From Plakobranchus ocellatus (Eukaryota > Mollusca > Gastropoda > Plakobranchidae), in NCBI GenBank assembly GCA_019648995.1, contig BLXT01008305.1, positions 257,694 to 287,228 on the forward strand: a DNA stretch of 29,535 bases, in the 5' to 3' direction. The position numbers and the translations under genes are program-made. Within the stretch, counting starts at the first letter, position 1. The number at the start of each line of letters is the position of its first letter. The notes under the pieces are model-generated. The model ran no database searches. It had not been told where the DNA came from and saw only the letters and a list, made by a program, of their open reading frames with translations. Positions 1 to 10,500 of this stretch are shown here, piece by piece.

Positions 1-2225
1 ACAATCCTTTTTGTGAATATATAATGTCCACCACAGATACACAATCAAAGCTAATGAAAAACATAACTGTGATGCACCAAAACAATTTGAAGACCAAAGA
101 TGCCATCTTGTATGTTGCGTAATGAGCTACACTAAAAAAAAAACATGTATATTTTTTGGTGAAATTTACTTTTTTTCATAAAATAGAATATGTTTCCCTT
201 TATTTCTCACTTTAGAGAAAGAAAGCAAAGAAAAAAATATCAATCTATAAGTAATTTTACAGATTTACTGAAACATCATGCTTATTTTGGAGATTAATTG
301 TCAAATTTTCCACTCGGCTTTCTCACAAAACAGAAAATCTGCACCTTCCTCAAACGATGCTCATGAGAAAACAAGTAACTCAAAATGGCCCAGATGTACC
401 TTCTACCCCAAACCATGGTGTTGCATCGCAATTATTTACATCAATGTGTTGGCTGATGGTTATTTTTCTTTTATTTTTACCATGTTCTTCATGTGTAACT
501 AAAGGAAATAAGTAGCGATTTCTTTTATGCCATCCCTCTATTGACAACCCCACCTTCAGTATTTTCTTAATACATGATATCAAGAATTGTCTTGACTAAT
601 GTCTAATGTAACAGCACTATTCACTTGCCACCTAGAGCTTCCTCATCTTTCCCTTCAACGTGATGGTCTTGATAATATGAATAATTGTTTCAAATGTTTA
701 GTTACATAGACTGGGAACGACAGGTCAATTTTGTAATGGATAAGTGCAACTTGCGATGTAATGACTTTCTCCCTTTCAACCTTAACTTATCATAAGTATT
801 GCCTGTTGTGCATAGCTATTAGGCCAGCAAATGCGCCCTCTTGGCGACCCAGTATTGAATGGTATCGGGTGGCATACATAACTATTGGGCTGGTAGGTGC
901 GCTCGCTTGGCAACCCCGTTTTGTAGCCTTAAGGCTTGGGGCATTCTTCTTGTATAGAAAAAGACAATTGTCTACATTTGTTGTATGGAGTGATAAATAG
1001 GTCAAGTCTCAGTGCGCCCGGATTGCGGGGTTTTCTGTAAAAAGATGTACCTAGTGACATCACAGATCGAAAGAATTGGCTGCAGAATTTCTAGTATGGG
1101 GGAACCATTTACCTGATAAACTGTCAAATGCCTGACGCAACATTTGTTGCAGTAGCTTTTTTCTCCTTATTGTTTAAACCAATATCTTTTAGCTAGGATG
1201 ATTGTTACCTACAAATCTCTGCAACTACAAGTTCTAATGATGGTTTGTCCATTGCACTTTGTGCTGAATCCAAAGTCCTACATCTGGCTTTCGGGAGACC
1301 TACTGCACGATGGAAAGACTCCCGTCTCTCGGTCTTAGCCTTGTGCAAGACGAAACTCTGCCTGAAAAAGTTGCAAAACCAGACTTGTGTCATACTGTTG
1401 GATTACTATTACTATTTTATGCTCCCTAATTGCTTCTGCCTGGGTTTTAGTTTTTAGGTTTAGTGTTTTCTGGTTTTTATCTTGATTCATGCAATAATTG
1501 GACTGACGTCTATATTACAGTAGCAAGGAAGTTCTCTTCATCTCATTTTACCTACATCCTTAACTGTTGTGCCTTATCACTCAGCATTGCTTGTCTATCT
1601 TGGGACTTAGTAGAAGCTTGCTAGGTTCACTAAAACATACAAAGGGCCAATGGTGTGGTCATAAATCAAAATCAGTTTTCAAACAAAACCATATGACAAG
1701 CTAACACATGAACAATCAAAAACATGCCATCAATGCTGATGTAACATTAAAATTATTTATATCTCAAGATAAACCGTCACAGAAACACAATAATTTTAAT
1801 ATAACAAAATATAACAATATGATTATTTAGACCCTAAGATAAATAGCTGTAAATACAGTCAATGCTAATGCAATAAAAAGTTATTTGAAACTAGAGACAA
1901 ATAGCCAATGACAGAAACACTATGCAACTTTAAAAAATCTGCATTTTCTTCTTTTAAAAGAACAGAGATATGCAACTCTATTTGTACTATACTATCTAAA
2001 TTCCTGTTTTTCAAATTGCGTGTGACGCCCTCCAACACCCATGGAGTCAAAACAATGGTTTCTTCATTGATCACTGGAAACACTGAATGGTATAGCATTA
2101 TTTTCTGTCTATTTGTATCCCTATCTCTCATAGGACTTTCATAGTTTTGTACATTACTGACCATTCGTCACATAAAAATTACATCACACATTTTTTACTC
2201 ATTATTTAGACTTGAGTTACCATTA
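1..2225. other. Downstream flank, no gene recognised
   Basis: AT-rich sequence with short frames on both strands, none of which I recognise or can link by splicing. An imperfect 66-bp-spaced duplication sits at 816-919. ATCTAGATCTAGA-like words occur near 2345. Nothing else here supports a feature. Confidence 0.5.
816..919. repeat. Diverged tandem duplication, 66 bp offset
   Basis: 816-853 and 882-919 agree at about 27 of 38 bases, and nearly all differences are transitions. The shared frame is CTATTRGGC...TGCGC...CTTGGC...ACCC.GT. This block is more GC-rich than its surroundings. The element type was not recognised. Confidence 0.45.
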
Positions 2226-2806
2226 CTCACCGGGCCCTGGTCTTTTCAAAGCTCACTAGAGCTTCAAAATTGGGTATTTTAGACTAAATTCAAATGTACA
2301 CTCTAAAAAAAATTGTGACCCTGGTCACATTCTAGAATCTTGTATAAATTCTAGATCTAGAGTTTGAGATTGGATGCGCTTGGGTTTGAAGATAAGATAT
2401 CATGTACAAAATACTAATATTCTTGAAAGTATTGGGCATGGAAATCATTTTCATCATCTGCCTCAACATGCTTTCTTCAGTGTATCAAAAAGTATCACGC
2501 ATATTGCACTATAATTCAGATATTGTTTTGGTTGTTACCGATTTCAGAATGACAGATTGAGCTGTTCAGAGCTATCTGTCTTCAATCCTCTATTTAGAAT
2601 ACCAACAGTAGGAGAAAAAATGCGGCAAATTGAGTATCACTGTAAAGCTAAAAAACTCACGAAAACAACTGAGAAAACCAGAAGTTACTCTAATGGTTGT
2701 TAACGTATTTTAACAAATATGCAAAGCCATCCTGAACATTGTCAAGATCAGAGCCCAAGCACTAAAAATAGCATCTCGATACCACTTGAGACCAGGGCCC
2801 AGTGAG
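2226..2806. mobile_element. Possible MITE-like element bounded by inverted repeats
   Basis: GGGCCCTGGTCT at 2232-2243 is repeated as its exact reverse complement at 2789-2800. The match extends outward as CTCAC(C/T)GGGCCCTGGTCT, 17 of 18 bases. The enclosed ~545 bp is AT-rich and non-coding. No matching target-site duplication was found, so an independent origin of the two ends is possible. Confidence 0.35.
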
Positions 2807-4151
2807 CTAAGATTTATGAGCTGAACATGAAGGGTTTTTTTGTTGTTTTTTATTTAAATGCATCTCCATATTGATGAAAATCATAATTTTGAAAGGATTT
2901 GTATTGTCAACTCTTTAACATGTAGAAGCTGTAAATGCACAAAAACTGACTTCACTTTTATCTCCTTTGTGAAAAAAAAAAAATTACGTTTTTAAGTGTA
3001 AATGCCATTTATGTATTTTGCAAGAACATAAAATTTTATCACAAGCAAAGAGACTGAAAATCTTGCTCAACCTAACCAAAATCATAACATGACCCTAAAA
3101 AAAAAAAAAAAAAAAACTTTTGTAAAAGTTTGAAAAATGCAATTTTGTAGTGCTCAACCCCACAGAAAGGCTGTGAATGCTTGAAATTTTAGTCCCCCCC
3201 CCCCCAAAAAAAAGACATTGAACAGCTTCTTGTTTAACAGTAAATGCATAACACCCTTCATTTTGCAGCCTGATGGACAAAGTGAAATTTGAGTGAAATG
3301 GTCTTTCTCAAGAACACAATGTTGATCGCAGTCAGGTTAAAACACAGGGCCTTATGGATCTAACTCACATCACTACCAACACTACCTATGCATCAAAGAT
3401 TAAAACTCCCATAAAATGATTGGGAAAAAAATGCAACAAAAAAATATAGATATGTGGTTGCCATCACAAAGCATAGATAATTATAATTATGTAGAAATAA
3501 GTGAATATAACTAAATGTTGAACACAAGATTACTATTATTCCAATGGAAGATAAAATAAAAATCAAACAAAATTGAGGTCATTGCATCATAGCATATATA
3601 AAGACTTCTATATATTTATAGTATCTGGAACATGATAGTTTGGACCCTATTACAAATGTATTTGTATACATTATTAATGCATGTGAAATAAATCAGAAGA
3701 AAAAATTAACAACAGAATAAACAAACAACTCAATACACAAAGGTAAGATACTATTTCTGATATTTTTTTCCTGAGCTTGCTAATGATCAAAATGGCAGAG
3801 GTTTTTGCCTAAAAACATGGCCCCTATCATTAAAAAATGCACTTTAAAGAAGTTAACAACATATATTTAGTATATTTATAAATGCCTGTTCGAACATATC
3901 CAATACCTTGATCAGGCATGAACAAAATCTGATCAAGCAGGAGTCTTTAATCTTTAGCAACGTTTCAAAACAAAGATGAGATACAGTGACAGCTGTAATG
4001 TTTACACATCTATCACAGTCAGTTTTTTTTAACTCTAATATTAGACCATGAAAAATATATCAATTAAAGCTCAAGCTAAGAAAGGTCACAATCTTGATAA
4101 AAGGCACATTAGTTTTCCAATAGATAAATAAAAGGTCAAATGTTTAAAAGT
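2807..4151. other. Intergenic or 3' UTR sequence with homopolymers
   Basis: No gene recognised. It contains A-runs (3099-3116), a C11A8 run (about 3194-3213) and many AT-rich low-complexity stretches. Part may belong to the GSS 3' UTR, but the end of the transcript cannot be read from sequence alone. Confidence 0.5.
3946..3951 (-). promoter_or_regulatory. Possible polyadenylation signal ATTAAA for GSS
   Basis: ATTAAA on the gene strand lies about 480 bases past the stop codon. Such hexamers are frequent in AT-rich DNA; another, AATAAA, lies at 2849-2854. There is no direct evidence of use. Confidence 0.2.
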
Positions 4152-4223
4152 TAGAGCCAATACCTCCTTCCCCAGTTCCACAAAGTTCAGTCACTAAAAC
4201 ATGTGTGGCAATATGAGAAATCC
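4152..4223 (-). pseudogene. Decayed duplicate of GSS exon 12
   Basis: The block 4163-4182 matches 4479-4498 inside exon 12 at 19 of 20 bases. Weaker collinear similarity extends both ways (AGCCAATACC versus AGCCAGCTAC; CATGTGTGGCAATATGAG versus CATATGGCCACACTCATAG). On the gene strand the matching frame reads LCGTGEGGIGSNF then stop, against [13 protein letters not shown] in the real exon. Upstream in this copy, stops replace the RTK motif. It lies about 320 bp downstream of the true exon, probably in the 3' UTR or flank. Confidence 0.6.
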
Positions 4224-4432
4224 ATCGCAAGTCCTGGCACTATTCAAGGATAAGTGTGTAAAGTTAAAATATGTTTCACAAGATTTTTTTCCTTTCAACT
4301 TTCTTAACATAAGATCTAATTTGATGTTAAAAAATTCAAATTTCAAAATCATATAGATACTTAACACTCGCAAATAAAAATGTATATCTGGCGAGATTTT
4401 TTTTTTTCTAGTTGCCACAGATATGAAGCTTT

Positions 4433-4556
4433 CTAGAAGACAAAGGGAGTGTCCAATACTGCAAAGCCAGCTACAACTCCTCCTTCCTCAGTTCCACATA
4501 CTTTGGTCCTCATCATATGGCCACACTCATAGTTCTCCAATTCTTCATCTACAGAA
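4433..4556 (-). CDS. GSS: GSS exon 12, residues 443-483 and stop
   Basis: The acceptor is TTTTTATCCAG|TTCTG; the first base completes Gly443. It encodes [20 protein letters not shown], then [20 protein letters not shown] and TAG. R459 and K461 (RTK) and the [12 protein letters not shown] end match the family C terminus. The ENYECGH stretch differs from the MNKHVGH of human, which is a mild local divergence. Confidence 0.93.
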
Positions 4557-7500
4557 CTGGATAAAAATCAGTGAAAGAGAAGACTGCCTCAAAGATATGA
4601 ATGATGTGATGCTTTCTTCAGTCAAACTCACCTCAGCATTATTTATTTTTTTTTTTACATATTTGTTCGCACAGAGTTATTTAGATTTCAAAGAATATAA
4701 TTTAAAACCTTTCAAAACCTCTATTTTACGTTTGATTTAACAGAATGGCGAAATTGCAATTTTTTATGCAAGATAAAGAAGATAAAGGTCCTGTCTCTTT
4801 GGAACTTTTTTGCTATTTTGATTATGTTTGTGTTATGGGTTATCTATTTATACCTGTTTATACTGCTATTTCTAAAAAAAAAATAAAAGCATGAATAACA
4901 ACAACAAAAAAATTCTGAGAAAAAGAAAATTGAAATTTCTATGAACTATCAAAATACTGGCACATATTTTCTTTAAAAAAAAAAAGAGCCTCTGCCAATT
5001 TGATATCAGTTTTAAAAAATGGCATATCTTGACTTTGCTGGTTTGATAGCTTTGAAATTGCAAATAAGTAAAAACATGAAAAATAAAAAACAATCACTAT
5101 CACTATAAAATTTGTATAAAAATTGTTTTTTTCTTTTTTAAAATCTCATGCAACTTAAAAAAAAAAAACGCTACCAAACTTTCTGAAAAAAGTAAGCAAT
5201 GTTTGGTAATAATCTAAGGTGACATGGCCCACCACCCCTACATACATATACATACACACAAGTGCCTTCTTGCATGCTTGCTCCCTCACTTGCTCGCTCA
5301 CCCTCTCTCTTTCTAAATCCAATCATAAATTTTGACTGAGTATGAAATCTGTCTTTCTCTCTTACATATCTTGCCAGTCTCCGAAAAAAATAAATTTGGT
5401 TTTAAAATTGTTGGTAATAACCTAAATATACTTCAGGAAAACAATTTCCATAACTACAAGACTAAAAGTAGAAACTGGATGAGAAGTATGAGGAAATATT
5501 GATAAACGCTCATCTAGTGTATGCAGCCTATACAAGTTAAAACCTGAATACACTCAGCCCGATGATAACCAAATACATCTTAAGATAATACTGAATTAAA
5601 CTAGGGAAAAACCCTCACCCAATGTAAACTCCATAAACTCCAATCTCACTGATCACATCAGACAATACAAAGGGGACTCCAGATTTGACGAGATAGTTGC
5701 GATGCTGCCATGGAAATATCTTCTGCATTAAGATGTATGCATTACGCTCAGCAGAATTTTTGTGCTTTGCAAAGAATTCAGTTATCTCTGCGTTGTACAA
5801 GTTGTTGCCTATGATGAAATAACAAAAATAAGGAGGAAAGTAAAAAAATCAATATAAGAAATGAACCTTGAAGAAAGAGATGCACAAAAAGTGGACAGCA
5901 TATAAAATAAAAATCTAAAGATTGCTTTACAATACTAGCCATTCTAAAGCAAGTGTTTTATAAAACAATGAAAGTACATGTTAATCTTTAAAAACAAAGA
6001 AAAAAAATATTTCTTGTAAGCTTATTTTCCTCAAAGCAAACCTTCAAAGTTTATCTGCTCCCTTGTGTTTACTCATCACTCACAGGGTAGCTTGAGACTC
6101 ATCAAAAGTAAAGGTGATGAGGAAAGCAATGACAATATACCTCACAATGTAAAATGCCTGATAAAATAATGACCCTCCTCTTAATTAGCCTGGGTCCATT
6201 TTAAATTTGGGACTCACTTTATTTTTACATATTTTGCTCATTGCGTTGAGGGCTATGGATGTACAAGCATTTTATCATCAGAAACTTTAGTTTTGTTGAA
6301 GTATGTTCTTTCATGAAGGTTAAATTAATTTCTTTTTTGAGCTTTCTTCAATTGCACATAATTTTTTCTTTTCTTTTTGGATTTGCACACAATTCTTTAC
6401 TTTCTTTACATAAATATAACAAAGTTCCCTAATCATGGTTATTTTTTAACGAACATTTTGAAATCAGCTTCAACTTGCATGCTGCATGACGACAAAAGTT
6501 ACATTAAAAAGTATTTCAAGAAAATTTACTGAAAAATGCCTTTAAAAGAATGAATATCATGCGTCAGGAAAAATGCCTTTATACTAAGCAGAACTTAAAA
6601 GAAAGTAAGTCCATTCTAAGCTGAGCAAAAGAAAAATCCTACATTTCATTACAGAATGTGGGCACTGACAACTCAGCCTTTGACTGGAGTACAACCTGAT
6701 AACCTGATAACCTGATAAGAATGATATTATAGTTACAGTGCTTGAAAGCAATGAATAACTCTGAACTTTTGAAGATTAAGCAATAAAAAAAAGACTTTAC
6801 CTCCTCCTTCCCTTTGTGGCTTCAAAACAAACTTTTCAGGGGAGGCGACAGCGAGTTCTACTGCTTCATCTCCCTCTGGGCCCTGTAACAAAACAAATAA
6901 AAACCAGAGGAAAATAGCTAAAACAGAAAATGATACTGATGATTATAAAATTAATAATAATAATAATTATCATCATCAACATCATTATAACAATTTCATT
7001 TTTATAAAATTGTGTGGGGTATCCAATGGTATGTTCACACTGTTTTGCAATTCAATCTCTGTTATTGTTTTCAAGGCTAAATTGGCTAAGGTCTTCTCCC
7101 TTTCCTCTTTGAAAAAAAGACACACCCGGTAACAACTCTTGTCTTGCCCTTTTCCCACTAAACTAGCCTCTCTGTTACCTCTCCACAGGTGAACCAGCTC
7201 TTTCTACTCTTTCCCCGCTTAACTAACCTCTGTTTCATCTTTTCCACAGGTGAACCAGTTCTTTCTTACCCCTCTCCACTCAACTGGCCCCATTACAAAC
7301 TTTTCCATTGGTGAACCAGCTCTTTTTAACCCTTCCCTGATTAAACTAGCCCTTCTATTATCTTTTCCACCGGTGAATCGGTTCTTTATCATCCTTCCCT
7401 GACTAAACTAGCCTTTTATTAACTTTCCACAGGTGAAGCTCCTCTTTCTCACCCTTACCCACTCAACTAGACCCTCTATTACTTTTTTCCAAAGGTGAAT

Positions 7501-10500
7501 TAGCTCCACAGGTGAACCAGTTCTTTCTTGTTCTTCCCCAATATACCTTTTCGACATGTGAACTTGCTCTTCCTTAACTTTTTCACACTGATCAAGGCCC
7601 TCTATTACCTTTCCATAGGTGAAACAGCTCTTTTTCACTCTTCTTTCCTCCTTTACCTTTTCGACATGTGAACTTGCTCTTCCTTAACTTTTTCACACTG
7701 ATCAAGGCCCTCTATTACCTTTCCATAGATGAAACAGCTCTTTTTCACTCTTCTTTCCTCCTTCAAACTAGCCGATAAATACCTTTCACGCAAGTTAAAC
7801 GTCTACTATCTCACTTTTCCCTCTTCTTATCCAGCTGAGCAAGATTCTCTCTTCTTCTTGCTGTGAAAACAACAATCCTTTTATTTCCCAATTGCATGAA
7901 CTTCTTCTCAACCTATCATACCTGAACCAGCACCTTGCCCAGCTTAACCTATTCCACTTCCATTTCATCCCAGATGAACCAACTCCCTTCTCATCCTACC
8001 CCACTTGAACCAGCACCTTGCCCAGCTTAACCTATTCCACTTCCATTCCATCCCAGATGAACCAACTCTCTTCTCATCCTACCCCACTTGAACCAGCAAC
8101 TTGTCCAGCTAAACCTATTTCTCTTTCATCCCATTCTTGATGAACCAACTCCCTTCTCATCCTACGCCACTTGAACCGGCAACTTGTCCAGCTAAACCTA
8201 TTCCTCTTTCATCCCATTCTTGATGAACCAACTCCCCTTTCATCCTTTCTAGCCGAACCAGCATTTTGCTCAGCTAGACCTACTCTCCTTCTGTCCCATC
8301 CCTGCTGAACTGACTTCTTTCTCCTCTTACCTCACCTGAACCAGTCTATTGTCCAGCTAAGCCTACTTTCCTTCTATCCTATACTGGTTGAACCAAATTC
8401 TTTCTCATCTTATCCCACCTGGACCAGCATATTGCCCAGCTGAACCCACTCCCCTTCTATCCCATCCCAGCTGAACCAACTTCTTTCTTATCTTACCCCA
8501 TCTGAAATAGCATATTACCCAGCTAAACCTACTCCCCTTCTATCCCACCCCAGCTGAACCAATTCTTTTCTCATCTCATCCCACCTGGACCAGCATACTG
8601 CCAAGCTAAACCTACTCTCATTCGATCCCAGCCGAGATGAACCAGTGACTCCTATAAAATTATTCCCTATTATCATTCCTCTTACTAAGTCCAAACTGTA
8701 CAGGCCAGCAAAAGTGGACCTGATTGTTTCCAAAGTATCCTTGTTGGTGACAAATTTCTCTAGAGCACCAGGCCTTGCTAATTCTTGCTGTACTTTTTTA
8801 CTACCCATCAGTTGGTACTGGATGGATGGGCACTTGATTGCTTTAGACAGTTCCACCATCAGACGACCCTTCCAATCCTGATATCAGAGAAGCATTGAAA
8901 TTATAATTCATCTCTTTACAAAATTTTTTATGCATAATGTCACTAGAAATGCGGAAATGGTTATGAAAATATTAGAGGCCTAATTTTTTTTTTCATAAAA
9001 TAAACTCATGACATTATGTCCCCCATCCCCCTTTCAAGCAAAGGTTGCAATTACCACACATTCAATGAAAAAAAAAACCACGGATGCACATTTTCTACAC
9101 AAACAATGGCCACAATCATGTTGCAACCACCTCACATAAATAAAAAAATCATACTCATACTTTCTACACAAAAGAAAGTCACAAGTGAATGTTTTGTGTT
9201 AAACATAAATACACCATTACGCATGCTTCACAATGCACTCAAAACTCTATATCAAGAAGACCCAACAGTGTCTCACTTGTGTTCCTGCAACAATACAGAA
9301 GAACTTTTTGCCTGAAATGTTTCATTGCCTTCTGCACAAACTATCTACTATCCTTAAGCTTCATTGCAGTAATATTTGATTGCTGTGATAAACTCTTGCA
9401 TACACTCTAACTTAGTTTTCCAACACAAGTCCTAAATGCCTTTAAAGGTTTGAAAGTCTAGTGGCACTTGAAACAATACTACAACAGAGGAGCACAGATG
9501 TTTTTTTTTTAAGAAAAGAGATTTCTAATGTTCATACCTTTTCACTAGAATAGTTGTCAGACGTGTAACCATCTCGCATGTAGACAACAGCAACCTCATC
9601 CTTGGCACTGAAGCATAAAAAAAAAAGCTATAACATCATAATTTTACTAAACAGTGGATAAAGATAACCACATGATTTAAACATTTATAGTAGCTCTGAC
9701 AAATTGCTGTGGTGTATCTTTTTTAAACTGTTCTACAAGATTGTAATATTCATATAATCCCTGATTATAGAAAATCTAAACAAATTTTTTAAACAGAACC
9801 TATGGGGCTAGAGCGACTTAAGCAAATTACTCCCCAAAGATTAATTTCTAGTGTTTAAGAAATGGAAAGGGGACAAAAATATATCAAAGGTATCATTGCC
9901 CACTTAAAAATTTAGTTTAATATATGTTTCTAAAATGGCTTAATGGTATAGCAATGTCTTTATTGCAGAGATAGAACCTACATATACTCAATAAGCTTCC
10001 CATTTTTGCCCTAAATCATTTACAAAATTGTACCTTCTCATGCCATGTTTCCAGATTTCAATGTTAAGGAAGGACAGAAAGGATTATATCTTGTCACTTT
10101 AATAAGGCTGAATGTTTGGAAAGGGCACAGGAGGTTATATCTCCTTACTTCTAAGTTAACAATAAGGATGCCAGTGGACTCTGAAAGAAAAGCAGAAAAC
10201 TTGTCGGTCAGCCGGGGTCCATGGGCCACCTTAAGCCCCGGCAGGGTCAGGTGGCAGCGCCCCGTGTGGGGGGTGTCCGATATTGGTCTTTAGCAATTTT
10301 AAGACTTGATTCTGGGCCACTCCTGCATTGCAATTATGTTTTTGAGGTGGACAATGACAAACATGAAACTATAAAAAAATCAATTAAAAAAAAAAAGGAT
10401 TGAACAAAAAGAAGACCCATATAATTAATAGGCCAATCAATTTTCTGCTGTGTAGTCTCAAATGTTGCAGGCAATGACTAGTTCTCTCTCAGAAGTTTCC

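Noticed and set aside
278..583. Short overlapping frames on both strands near the window start
   Set aside because: AT-rich chance frames without family resemblance or splice context.
4152..4245. Functional alternative last exon of GSS
   Set aside because: A CCAG acceptor could join in phase but would give a short tail ending FLILPHMF and lacking the RTK and glycine-rich C terminus, so a relic is more likely.
8515..8685. C-terminal extension of the exon 9 frame
   Set aside because: A good donor at 8685 with the phase matching exon 10 ends the exon; the extension translates the 83-bp repeat.
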